From Primulina eburnea (lineage: Eukaryota; Streptophyta; Magnoliopsida; Lamiales; Gesneriaceae): a stretch of 64,000 bases of DNA. Positions within the stretch are counted from its first letter, which is position 1, and each line of letters starts with the position of its first letter. The position numbers and the translations under genes are program-made. Below, in pieces: positions 45,194 to 55,162 of the stretch. Location: assembly GCF_022965805.1 (NCBI RefSeq), contig NC_133101.1, forward strand, positions 8,262,569 to 8,326,568, written 5' to 3'. The notes under the pieces are model-generated. The model was not told the origin of the DNA, did no database searches, and worked only from the letters and a program-made list of their open reading frames with translations.

Positions 45194-46314
45194 AGCCCTG
45201 CCACAACATCATCAGGTGCATCCTGTGCCTGCTCCTCGGTCAAAGCAAACAATCGGGCCTGCTGTCTAGGAGGCTGGCTCGCGGTCTGGCCCCCTCCTGG
45301 CCTCTGCTGTGACAGAGTAGACGGTACTGGCTGAAAAGTATGCACGGCAGACGGTCGTCTACCTACCTGAGCTACTGATCCCGATGACTCAGCTGCCTGT
45401 GATCCCTGGGCACTCCTCTGGGGACACACTCGAGCAAAGTGTCCTTGCTGTCCACAAATACGACAGCTGCCACTCACTCCTCGGCACTGATCTGTGGAAT
45501 GCTTCCCTCCACAAGTACCACAGTACGGTCCTGCATAGCTCTGGCTCTGACCGGTCTGTCTAGAGCCACTCAAACTGGACGAGGTAGTCCCTGATTTCTT
45601 GAATTGCTTCCCTCTAGCCTTCAAGAAATCCTTCCTTCCACTACCGCTGCTGCCACCTTCAAGTCGAGGAGGTGGTTGTTGTCCCGGTGCTGGAAGCACA
45701 AACGAAGCCTCTTTCTGCCTCATCAGGCCTGCCTCGGCTCCCTTGGCTCTATTCAGGGCATCGGTGAAATTGTTGGGCCTCCCAGTATTCACCAAAGTAA
45801 AAATTTCAGGATTTAGGCCATTTATAAACTGGTCTGCAACGGCCTCATCACTCCCAGCCACATGAGGAGCAAATCGGAGCAATGTCGAAAACTTAGCCAC
45901 ATAATCCTCAATGTTTAACTGGCCTTGTTTCAAGTTTGCAAATTCCGCTCCTTTGTCCTTCCTATAAGAAACTGGAAAGAACCGTAGATAAAATTCAGAT
46001 TTGAACACATTCCAGGTAATGGCCGTACCTCGTTGTTCCAATGCCCTTCTAGTCGTGATCCACCAGTGTTTAGCAACGTCATGCAACTGGTGTATTATCA
46101 GTTTCACCCTCTTTTCCTCAGTGTACTCCAAAGATTCAAACAGTGATTCAATATCGTCCAACCAACTTTCACGTTCCACGGAGTTCTCCGTACCTTTCAA
46201 AGTCGGTGGATGAAATGACTGAAATCTTTTCAGCAATTTCTCCATTGCTGTAGGTGTCACATCCATGGAAGGATTCGAGGTACTCCCTTGTTCTGGCATT
46301 CTTCTCGGAGGCAT
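45139..46314 (-). CDS. Chromovirus gag, about 391 aa, fused out of frame at its 3' end
   Basis: It starts at ATG 46312-46314 ([10 protein letters not shown]); upstream in-frame sequence lacks an ATG. The Retrotrans_gag core has [53 protein letters not shown] and [12 protein letters not shown] Gln/Ser-rich stretch then leads to a CCHC-like pair ([13 protein letters not shown] and [14 protein letters not shown]). The gag tail ([13 protein letters not shown]) is where the protease normally follows. Instead the frame runs 16 codons into displaced pol sequence and stops. Gag would assemble particles, and the gag portion appears intact. Confidence 0.87.
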   Translation of the reverse strand: MPPRRMPEQGSTSNPSMDVTPTAMEKLLKRFQSFHPPTLKGTENSVERESWLDDIESLFESLEYTEEKRVKLIIHQLHDVAKHWWITTRRALEQRGTAITWNVFKSEFYLRFFPVSYRKDKGAEFANLKQGQLNIEDYVAKFSTLLRFAPHVAGSDEAVADQFINGLNPEIFTLVNTGRPNNFTDALNRAKGAEAGLMRQKEASFVLPAPGQQPPPRLEGGSSGSGRKDFLKARGKQFKKSGTTSSSLSGSRQTGQSQSYAGPYCGTCGGKHSTDQCRGVSGSCRICGQQGHFARVCPQRSAQGSQAAESSGSVAQVGRRPSAVHTFQPVPSTLSQQRPGGGQTASQPPRQQARLFALTEEQAQDAPDDVVAGLQSIVSTRLFPQDCSIQT

Positions 46315-46481
46315 ATCTGAAATCAAAAGGATTAGCAATCCCAACCCCAAGTTCTATTTCAGTCCTCCTCCGATCATCTTACTGCTGATCCAGAATCGGC
46401 TCTGATTCGTTCTCAATAATACATGTTTTCGAATCAAATCAGATAAACAGATAAACATGTATTATAAAGCAGTAAATCATG

Positions 46482-47911
46482 TGATAAGTACAATTTATTG
46501 TACTTTTATTACTTGTTTTAACTTGGAATTTTGTGATTCTTGAGCAGTTTTTATTTGATATGTTGTTGTTTTTGTTATTATAGTTTGGAAGCTTAGAAAT
46601 GAGAGTTTGGAGTGATATAGTATGAATTAGAAGGTGCAAAGGACAAAGAGACACGAAGCAACAGTGCTCCCGCGCTATTAACATCACTGCTCCCGCGCTG
46701 CCTGCCGAGAAGAGAGTGCACCCGCGTTGCTTACATCGCCGCCCCCGCGCTGATTGTCGAAGCATGACCGCCCCCGCGGTCATGCAAGCGCCGCACCCGC
46801 GGTGTCACCTAACAGATTTTTTGGCGAACATGCACCGCACCCGCGGTCATGTTAGTACCGCACCCGCGGTCATGCACAGACAACTTCCGGAAATTGTGAA
46901 ACTATGGTGTGCTGCGCATGGGACTTGAAGACTTTGGTGTTTTGCGTGCAAGACTTGTTGAGGACTATAAAAAGCCTCCATTATTCATCATCTAGGGCAT
47001 CTTGGAACAAAAGGAAGAGGTTGGAGGCTACAACAAAGGGATTAAAGATCAAGTGCATCCTTGGGAAAGTTCTTGCACATCTTTGGATAAAAGCTTCATT
47101 TGAACTCCAAAACTCTTGTTCTAAGTTCTTCTTTCTTTACTTTCATTGTTATTTACTATGTTTTGTTTAAGATTTGTGTGTTGTGTTATTTTTATTATGA
47201 ACTAATTTTTATTTCTAGAGGAACGATGGATCAAAACTAGAAACCATGTGTGATGATTTATGATTTATGCTATATGAGATTTCCTTATTGTTCATTTGTA
47301 TGTTTCCAATTTTAATGCTTTCAATTTATTGGCCATATCTTGAATGATGCTTATGTTTATAAATTATCACTTAGAAAAGGGAATTTATAAACAAGAAAGG
47401 GAAAAATACATTGATAGTATTTTTATAGTTCGGGAGGACATATAATGCTATTGAAGCCATTAAAAGACTTGAGTGCTTATTGTGTTATTTAATTATAGGT
47501 TGTTGATGGGGACATTACAATCTTTTATTAGATAATTAGTATCTGCTTAACACTCGGGAGAGGGAGTAGATGATTTTAGAATTCTTGGCTAATGAATAAG
47601 AAGGATAAATATAATATAGCTACACAAAAATACACATGGTGGATAGTTGCGTGAAATCGGACCTCTAGATCTTTTATTCCATTGTTGTTCAACTCTGTTT
47701 GGTATTACAATTAAATTTATTTTCAAAGCAGTTATTGATGCGAACAAATCTGTTATTTGATTATTCTAAATAAAATCAAGACTATTTTAATTACAAGCAC
47801 TAATATAAATTTAGAAATACATTCCTCGTGGGATCGACACTTGTACTCAAAATTACATTTTACTATAACTTGACGTTGTGCACTTGCAAGCAATTAAGAA
47901 AACACGCAACA
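46482..47911 (+). repeat. Solo LTR of a second gypsy family, nested in the chromovirus leader
   Basis: TGATAAGTAC ... CGCAACA, 1430 bp, flanked by an exact TCATG duplication (46477-46481 and 47912-47916). It has a TATA candidate CTATAAAAAG (46965-46974). Near the 3' end is the phrase GTGGGATCGACACTTG that is common in Athila/Tat-type LTRs. No internal sequence adjoins it. Eight GC motifs of the CCGCACCCGCGGT type lie at 46665-46872, in sense orientation. It may belong to the same family as the Athila element at 55288, whose LTR is not visible for comparison. Confidence 0.88.
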
Positions 47912-47992
47912 TCATGCTAGCAATCAAAAGCAAGGAAAGAAAACACATTCTACCCCGCTCACTAGCTCTTATCTCAATCTCAAGGATCTATC

Positions 47993-48004
47993 GCTCTGAT
48001 ACCA
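47993..48004 (-). other. Primer-binding site of the chromovirus (initiator Met tRNA)
   Basis: On the minus strand, TGGTATCAGAGC follows the 5' LTR end (48010) after a five-base spacer. Confidence 0.93.
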
Positions 48005-48009
48005 CCTGT

Positions 48010-49887
48010 TGTGGGGACCCGGACGCTAATCAAGTTCTTAATCATCATTGGGACTAATTAATCAATTAAAACAGGGTCTAAATTTTTTTTAAAATGCGGA
48101 ACGTAGTGACATACAACATATATACATATCAGTATATAAAATACAAATCCTGTATTTCAACATTTATTCAAACTAGGGTTTAAAACTAAAGTCAAGTGTT
48201 TAACCCTACACCTAGTCCAAGTCCCGTGCCACCACTCTAATCACGATCTAGCTCTTCATCTCTTCGACCCTGGACCTGTCCCACCTGTTGTCAAGTACAC
48301 ATACAGACAAGACAACAGCCGGATATACCGGTGAGAATATAATCCTCAGTATAAATCAATGAAACATGCAATCATATAAACAATATAAAGCATGTAATCA
48401 GGTAACATGAATATGTATCAAAATCTGAAACATAAACAATACCAAATCAAACTGTCGACATCAATCATAATTCAGACTAGACTCAATCCTAGTCTAGGGA
48501 TCCCGGTTTCCAGATGTGGTATTCCTATATCGAATTCCGTAAAGGATGGAACCATAATCTCTATTACTCGATATAACCAGTGCCCTGGTATTCCTATATC
48601 GAATTCCGTAATAGAAGAATTCCAATACCCTTTACTCGATATAACCAAATATGGTGTTCCTATATCGAATTCCGTAATAGATTCCATTACTCGATATAAC
48701 CAAACATCCAGTGTCCTGACCTAACCGTCAAGGACTGTAGTTCTATCGCTATCATCCTATCTTGTGACATCGTGCAATGTGCCGTGGCGATACCACCACT
48801 ATCCGGCACTTCTGTCACAAGATAACTCGTCTAATACCTGTCATCTAAATTCAAGAGAACAAGTACATTAATCAATGTAATGCAAATATCCATGCAATAA
48901 AATAAAGTATGTGATTTAGGGAAACCCAAGTCTAAACCGACTCAAGTCCATCTCCCAATACCACATTGACTTATACCTTTCTTTCGTCGATTTCTGGCTC
49001 GGTCGATGTCCTGAACTCACAGCCTGTCTGGCAATGACAATATCAATAATCTCATATCAATATACCGTCCAAATCAATAACAATCTGATCAATCTGGACT
49101 TAATTCAAAATCAACGGTATAACGGTACAATTTCAATATCCCCGTCAATACCAAGTCAACAGATAATAGTTACAATCCATAACTCATATCCAATACAATC
49201 CGTAATCCCGTCACAATTCAAATCTGTCCGGTATAAATCACTATACCCCAGAAAATTCATAACAATTCCATAATCAGTCCGTTTCTAAATCTGACTTCGA
49301 TTCTATGATGTCTAATATGTCAAGAACATCATATATGAATTCCATTCAATTCTGACAATATCATAATTTCAAAGCATGTCAAAACGTAGCAAAACTTACG
49401 TCCAGTTGTAGCGCTAGGAACTCAATACCGAAGTCGGAATCAAAATCAGACGGACGGATTTCTCCGAAAAGGCGTAAGGATTTTCTCCTTTCTTCTTCAG
49501 ACCCTTTTTCCAGATTTTTACCTCTGAAAACCGACTTGCATGCTTTATATATATCCGTGCATGCATAAGGCGAAGTGGCACAATTTCCGCACAACACGCA
49601 GCACCGCGGGTGCGGTCGCTGCTGCACCGCGGGTGCGGTCCTGCACCGCGGGTGCGGTGCTGTTACCTACCGCGGGTGCGGTACTGCTTCGGCAGAATTG
49701 CACACCCTACTGCCCATGCACCGCGGGTGCGGTGCTTCCTAGGCCGCGGGTGCGGTGCTGCTCACACTGCACATTACATAATTTCGTTCTGAATACGTTT
49801 CTCGGTGTCCCGATTAATCCCATCATAATCACATGAAATGATAAATCAATCATCGATAATTACAGTGATTAATTCTTGGGCATTACA
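48010..49887 (-). repeat. 5' LTR of the chromovirus
   Basis: It differs from 40132-41996 by about 6-8 substitutions, an 8-bp deletion near 49410 and one additional GC-motif unit (six here, five in the other LTR). The target duplication ATGTC follows at 49888-49892. Confidence 0.93.
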
Positions 49888-49892
49888 ATGTC

Positions 49893-50072
49893 CAACAAAA
49901 TTAAGTATTTATATACTTTTTTATTAATTAAAAGGGTAAAAATGTAAAAATGCATGAAATATGTAGTAAAAACTAAGTTGGTTTTTTGTCAGGTACTAAA
50001 ATACAAAAAAAAACTGTTTGGTACTGAATCTTAAATAAATCTTGGACAGATGTATTTTTCTACAAATTATCC
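49893..50072 (-). repeat. MULE right terminal inverted repeat, outermost part
   Basis: Reverse complement of the left terminus, ending at 50072 before the TAAATAAAT duplication. Confidence 0.88.
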
Positions 50073-50081
50073 TAAATAAAT

Positions 50082-50195
50082 CTTGGGTTCGAATATTTTA
50101 AATGGATAGATAACTGTTGAAAACAAATTATCTCATATGGTTTCAATTTGGCTTCATTTAGTGTTAATTTAGATTTAATGTGACTGAAAAATTGA

Positions 50196-50269
<74 letters not shown>

Positions 50270-51087
50270 CTCGTCTGATACTAAAACCTCAAGTTCGAAA
50301 CACAATGTTTAGTATTAGATTTAATTATAACAAACCTCTTTTTTCAATTTGCGAAAAAATTGTTGTTATGAAGCTTAAAATAAATTGTTTAAAAGGAATC
50401 AAATAATTTAATTTCATTCGATTTTTCCAATATATAGTAGATGAAGTATAAGGGCAATTCAGGGACATAGCCACCCTAAAAGCTGGAATGACTCCAAACC
50501 CGATGTCAATTTTTTCGAACATTAGTAAATGAAAGTTTTTTTTTATCTAATGTAGCAAAATAATAAAATTATTAGACTAAATTTAACTTGATTTCAATTA
50601 CCAAATCAGAGTGTACTAATATAAAGAATTTTTTTTTCGAAAAACAGAGTCTTTGTCAAAATTCAGTAAATGATAGTAAATCGCCTAACAAATGAGAACA
50701 TATGATATGAAAATTAGTAAAAATAAAGTGCAAATGAGATTTTTGTTCGAAATTTTCAACAAAGAAAATATAAAAAGGGTTATTATGCTTAGAAAACTTT
50801 GTTGGGTGAGTTTTTGGCAATTTCCTGAAAAATTTAATATCAAGTATTTATAGAACGTCGATATTCAATTTATAATGTAGATTTTAATAACTATATTATT
50901 GATTTTATACCTAAAAAATACGTCTATAACTTATAATTTTTTCACAATTTATTTTCTTAACATTATTCACTCAAACAATTTTTCGAATATTATAATTATT
51001 TACAAGATCGTGATATAATAATTTTTTGTGTTTTAGCGAAATAATAAAACAAATAAAATTTCTTATGAAAAAGGTTTTGTGTATCGT
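50082..51087. other. Intergenic AT-rich DNA with a (TA)n run
   Basis: No gene seen. A long (TA)n microsatellite occupies about 50198-50266. Confidence 0.5.
50198..50266. repeat. (TA)n microsatellite
   Basis: About 34 uninterrupted dinucleotide units. Confidence 0.95.
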
Positions 51088-51095
51088 ACCACAAG

Positions 51096-51888
51096 TAGGG
51101 ATGGCAATTTCCTCCGAACCCGTTGGAGGATCCGATACTCGACCCGAATAAAAGAGGGTATGGAGGGATTTTTAGACCCGATTAAATAATTGGGTAATCG
51201 GGTATGGGGATTTTCGGGTTTGGGTATGGAGGCGGGTTTGATATAATCCGACCCACGCCCTACCCGAATACCCGTTTAAATTAATATATAAATAAATATA
51301 TACATATATATATATATATGTATGTATATATATAGTAATTATATTTATTTATATTAAAGATTTATTTTCTCAAATCCAAGTAAATCGATACTTTTTCTTT
51401 TCTCTTCCTTTTCACTTTCACTTTTACGTTCAAGGTTTTAACGCTCTTTTATTTTTCATTCAATTTCTCATCTTCTTCATTGGTAAGTTTATTCCATGTG
51501 TGATTTTAAAAATAGAAAAATAATTTATTTTTGTTAAATTGCATACTTTTGTTCAATTAATATAAACTATTTTTAATATTTTGTTATTTTTTTTATAAAG
51601 TTTACTCTGCAAATTTTTATCAACAATAATTTTTCTTATTGTTCATTTAAATAATTTTTTAAATATTCATAACTTCATTGAAACAATTTAAATTTGAAAA
51701 AATTCAATTGTATATGATAATAGGGTATTTGGGTAGGATATGGATATCCGATAATCCGATGGGTATGGGGATGGAGATGAAAGTCAATACCCGATGGGTA
51801 TGGGGATGGGTATGGGGATTAATTTAATAAATGGGTATGGGGATGGATGTATCAAATCCGACCCATACCCTACCCATTGCCATCCCTA
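51096..51888. mobile_element. hAT-type non-autonomous element, 793 bp
   Basis: Ends TAGGGATGGCAAT and ATTGCCATCCCTA are exact inverted complements, flanked by an exact 8-bp duplication ACCACAAG (51088-51095 and 51889-51896). Subterminal regions are full of GGGTATGGGGATGG and CCCGA-type words. There is no transposase. The middle (about 51380-51490) is pyrimidine-rich and ends CATTG|GTAAGTTT, resembling a plant 5'UTR exon and donor site, perhaps captured. Confidence 0.92.
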
Positions 51889-51896
51889 ACCACAAG

Positions 51897-52582
51897 AGCG
51901 CTGATCTCACACCACCATATTTCCCAATTAGCCCAAGATTGAATTCTTTTCTAACTACATCACTGGACCCATTAGTCGTCGTTTTATCGAAATTTATAAC
52001 TGGCTTCTACAATACTATTTGAATATTTCATTTCACTACATTTGACTTACAATTTATAATGATCGAAAGAATTTAACATATTTGTAAAAAAAAAGGCATA
52101 TGCAATGTTATCATAATTTATAGGTAATTATGTTTTTAAAATATTTTTAGAAAAAAGCTTAGGCAATAAGATAATTATTTTTTTAAAAAAAATGGAAACA
52201 GCGGTAGGAAAAGTTTGGTAAAGGAAAGCCAATATTGGAATAATGCACAAAGGGGAGGTGATAATGTGACAGCGGTACATTGACACGTGTCAGCATGTGA
52301 GTGCGGCAGCAGAGGAATGTGAGGTGGATGTGGTACCGTCGGATTACGGAGGAGTGGACACCCAATCTCCCAATTATTACTATATTATAATAATAATAAT
52401 TAATTCTTAAATTTAAAATGAAAAGATGATCCTACAAAAATCTATTGATATGAATAAATAAAATATATGTATCTAAAATCACCTTTCACAATCGCTAGGC
52501 TTTGACAATTTTTGTAAGTGGAAAAAGCGTAGGATGAGTCAAAATTTCCATGAGTTTAATTTTAAAATTTATTCACACAAAT

Positions 52583-52636
<54 letters not shown>
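51897..52636. other. Intergenic DNA with a G-box palindrome and dinucleotide runs
   Basis: No gene frame is supported. A perfect 12-bp palindrome TGACACGTGTCA (52281-52292) contains a G-box core. (AC)n and (AT)n runs lie at about 52583-52634. Confidence 0.45.
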
Positions 52637-52637
<1 letters not shown>

Positions 52638-52781
52638 ATCTGTAAAATGGGTCAACCTTACCAATATTCATAATAAAATGTAATATTTTTAACGTAAAAA
52701 GTAATATTTTTAATGAATGACCCAAATAAGAGATATGTCTCACAAAATACGACTCGTAAGACCGTCTCATACAAATTTTGG
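52637..52781 (-). mobile_element. Palindrome-ended MITE, copy e (5' truncated)
   Basis: It retains the interior and the GTAAGACCGTCTCAT end, but the other palindrome is replaced by an (AT)n run. Confidence 0.65.
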
Positions 52782-52875
52782 CATTTATTTAATATTTCGG
52801 TGATTTTAATTTTCCTTTGGTTGTCAATTTTATTTTACACTCAAACATAATTTTTCCAAATTATTAAAATTTCAC

Positions 52876-52878
<3 letters not shown>

Positions 52879-52959
<81 letters not shown>
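52879..52959. repeat. (AT)n microsatellite
   Basis: About 40 dinucleotide units. Confidence 0.95.
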
Positions 52960-52962
<3 letters not shown>

Positions 52963-53066
52963 TTACTAACTATTAAAAAATTATTATATATACATACAAC
53001 GCGTGATTGCTAGTTAAATAGTAGAAAAGCGGCCTCGAAAATTCGTGGCGTAACACAGCATGATAA

Positions 53067-53130
53067 AATTTTGGGATAAGGTTTATGAATATTTAGTTAA
53101 ATTTTGGGATAAGGTTTATGAATATTTAGT
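53067..53130 (+). repeat. Tandem duplication, 32-33 bp period
   Basis: AATTTTGGGATAAGGTTTAT and the following GAATATTTAGT occur twice, directly before MITE copy f. Confidence 0.85.
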
Positions 53131-53135
53131 GTTAA

Positions 53136-53317
53136 GGCAAAAACTTGTGTGAGACGGTCTCACGGGTCGTATTTTGTGAGACGGATCTTTATTTGGATAA
53201 TCCATGCAAAAGTATTACTTTTTATGCTAAGAGTATTACTTTTTATTGTGGATATGGGTAGGGTTGACCCGTCTCACAGATTGTGATCCGTGAGACGGTC
53301 TCACATGAGACCTACTC
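53136..53317 (+). mobile_element. Palindrome-ended MITE, copy f
   Basis: A complete copy with GTGAGACGGTCTCAC intact at both ends. Confidence 0.82.
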
Positions 53318-53592
53318 TTTAGTTAATTGTACAACCGAGTCATTAACATTAGAAAGAATATGATGAGAAAATATCCAAATTCAGGGCATTTTTATTTTAT
53401 TTTTCATACTAGAAATTTAATTATAATTTCCATTATAGTTAAACTAATAAAGTCGGTAGCTAAGAAGGGATTAATTATTTTCTTTATAGTGGTACTTATA
53501 TAAAGCATGAATTGAGCAATTAATTTAGAGATAAGATGTGTACAGTGGAAACTAATTTGGGAAATTGACGTTAGAAAAGATACATAATTTTA
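53318..53592. other. Intergenic spacer between two inverted MITE copies
   Basis: 275 bp with no gene seen. Confidence 0.5.
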
Positions 53593-53775
53593 AGAGTGAG
53601 TCTCATGTGAGACCGTCTCACGGATCATAATCTGTGAGACGGGTCAACCCTACCCATATTCACAATAAAAAGTAATACTCTTAGCATAAAAAGTAATACC
53701 TTTTCATGAGTTACCCAAATAAGAGATCCGTCTCACAAATATGACCCGTGAGACCGTCTCACACAAATTTTTGCC
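53593..53775 (-). mobile_element. Palindrome-ended MITE, copy g
   Basis: A complete copy in inverted orientation to copy f. Together they form a 180-bp inverted repeat with a 275-bp loop. Confidence 0.82.
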
Positions 53776-53912
53776 TAATTTTAATATGTAGAACAATTTC
53801 CCGTATTATTATGTTTAATTAATTAATTTAGTGACCTCGTAAAAAATTAATTAAATTAGAGATAAGATGTATCCGATACTATCTTGGGAATTAATGATAT
53901 GTAGTAAACTTA

Positions 53913-54696
53913 GGCTGCGTTTGGTTTGAAGGATAAAATAAACTAATGATTAGTAAGTAAATGATAAACAAAATGATTGTTGTAGGAATGCAATATATGC
54001 TGTTATGTTTGGTATGATTTTTATGTGTAGGATAATTTTAAATTTTTTGATGAAAGGACAAAATTGTCCTTTCTTCTTTTTTTCTTCTTCCTCTCCGGCA
54101 GCGACGGCGACGGGCGGCGGCGGTCCGGCGAACGATGGCGGATGGCCTGCGGCGGTCCGGCAACGGCGGCGGCGGCGGCGGTGGTCGGTGATCGGCGGCG
54201 ACGGTCGTGGTGGGAAGTAGTGGTGAGTTTGGATATAGGAGAAGGGCAAAATTGGAAAATAGGAAGGATTAAGAGTTGGATAAATAATCCCGGGGTTTAT
54301 TTGTGAAAATATAAGTATAGCCAAAAGTGCACCACACCTAAAATCGGGTCAAGTTATACTTGTTCAAGTCGATTCTGTAGTAATACGACCCGCTAAGGCT
54401 TATTTGGCCACTCCAGGCGCAACTGTTCATGGCCATTATGGGGAAATCCTGTACGAAGGAGATACTTTAATTACATTTATATATGAAAAATCGGGATCTG
54501 GTGATATAACCCAGGGGCTTCCAAAAGTGGAACAGGTGTTAGAAGTGCGTTCGATTGATTCACTATCGATGAATCTAATATAACCTAATCATTCATAGGA
54601 GGGATAGACTTGGTTAAATAATCATCTGTATCAAACATGTGATTAGGTGGGTTAAAAAAAAATAAACCCACCTAATCACCCCTACCAAACTCCCCC
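53913..54696. mobile_element. Tourist/PIF-Harbinger-like element carrying a plastid fragment
   Basis: Left end GGCTGCGTTTGGT and right end ACCAAACTCCCCC (inverted GGGGGAGTTTGGT), flanked by TTA on both sides (53910-53912 and 54697-54699). A GCGTTTGGT-type terminus with a TTA duplication is typical of PIF/Harbinger MITEs. Inside are a GGC-rich stretch (54095-54220), a plastid rpoC2 segment (54320-54577) and a 15-bp-arm hairpin GTGATTAGGTGGGTT / AACCCACCTAATCAC (54643-54680). No transposase is present. Confidence 0.72.
54320..54577 (+). pseudogene. rpoC2: Nuclear plastid DNA fragment: part of rpoC2
   Basis: One open frame reads [48 protein letters not shown] and [19 protein letters not shown]. 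This is a well-conserved block of the plastid RNA polymerase beta'' subunit. Only about 85 codons are present, without a start or the rest of the gene, so it is non-functional nuclear plastid DNA. It shows no stop or frameshift, suggesting recent transfer. The left edge is uncertain by perhaps 20 bp. Confidence 0.88.
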
Positions 54697-54870
54697 TTAG
54701 AGAAGATAAATAATTTTAAAATATAATAAAATTCTCTTGTTTATTCACTATTGTGTTATTGTGTTTAATGTCAATATCTTGATTTTTCGAGTTTAATAAT
54801 GAATATCTAAGTTTAATTAAGTCAAGTTATAAAAATTATTTGGTTGTTTAAAAATTAAGTGGTTGCAGGA

Positions 54871-55162
54871 GGGAATGGAAGAGCAAGTAACTTAATTGCA
54901 CAAGGCCATACCTCATTGAAATTCTTTATTCAAATCAAGTCCAAATTTCTGATTTAACATTAATCAATTCTCCATCGTGCATGGCTTGTTCATCCTACCG
55001 TAGGTACACTGTACACACTTCTTTTCGTGATTGATCTCGTCTCAAATGTCATAAAATCACGTTTTCTAAATTACATTCTAAACATCCAAACGAATTGTAG
55101 GGATGTCATCGTCGAGAAGCTAACGATCCTTGCACCAGTTGATTCTCCAAACACTGATGGGA
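54871..55162 (+). pseudogene. Polygalacturonase (glycosyl hydrolase 28) gene fragment with an intron
   Basis: Exon-like sequence reads TRPYLIEILYSNQVQISDLT then LINSPS (54900-54978). A GT...TTGTAG intron-like stretch (55001-55100) leads to DVIVEKLTILAPVDSPNTDG then INP (55102-55162), followed by a CCAG|GT donor. These are the conserved RPYLIE / LxNSPSW / APxxSPNTDGI blocks of plant polygalacturonase-like GH28 enzymes, which cleave pectin. A TAA lies just upstream of TRPYLIE, and the block after NSPS is shifted. The catalytic Asp and His segments are absent. Retention of an intron means a DNA-level remnant, not a retrocopy. Confidence 0.8.

Larger units (their letters stand above)
40132..49887 (-). 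mobile_element. Tekay-type chromovirus (Ty3/gypsy), minus strand, inserted in the MULE right end
   Basis: A 9.76 kb element. The LTRs are 1865 bp (40132-41996) and 1878 bp (48010-49887), in element sense TGTAATGCCC ... GGTCCCCACA. The target duplication ATGTC is exact (40127-40131 and 49888-49892). The initiator-Met primer site lies beside the 5' LTR (47993-48004), and a purine tract AGGGGGGAGAAA abuts the 3' LTR (41997-42009, complement). Gag, RT, RNase H, integrase and a chromodomain-like C-terminus are present. The protease is deleted and pol has two stops. The LTRs differ by only about 6-8 substitutions by eye, so the insertion is recent. A foreign solo LTR (46482-47911) sits in its leader. 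Confidence 0.93.
32318..50072. mobile_element. Mutator-like element (MULE) with satellite-array inverted arms; carries a nested chromovirus
   Basis: The termini are GGGTAATTTGTAGAAAAATAC at the left and its near-exact inverted complement at the right (GGATAATTTG... read inward from 50072). Both are flanked by the same nine bases TAAATAAAT (32309-32317 and 50073-50081). A 9-bp duplication with G-rich TIRs is diagnostic of Mutator-like elements. The outer ~270 bp of each arm differ at only about five positions, once the Tekay insertion at 40132-49887 is skipped. Inside these ends both arms consist of inverted arrays of ~147-bp AT-rich monomers, meeting around a ~275-bp loop (36780-37055). No transposase is present, so the element is non-autonomous. 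Without the nested insertion it is about 8.0 kb. The fold-back architecture resembles long-TIR MULEs and FB-type elements. Confidence 0.88.

Noticed and set aside
54005..54324. Gly/Arg/Ala-rich frames on both strands of the GGC-rich block
   Set aside because: Low-complexity translation inside a MITE; no family match or start context.
54320..54577. A functional plastid-type rpoC2 gene
   Set aside because: Only ~85 of more than a thousand codons are present, flanked by nuclear transposon sequence.
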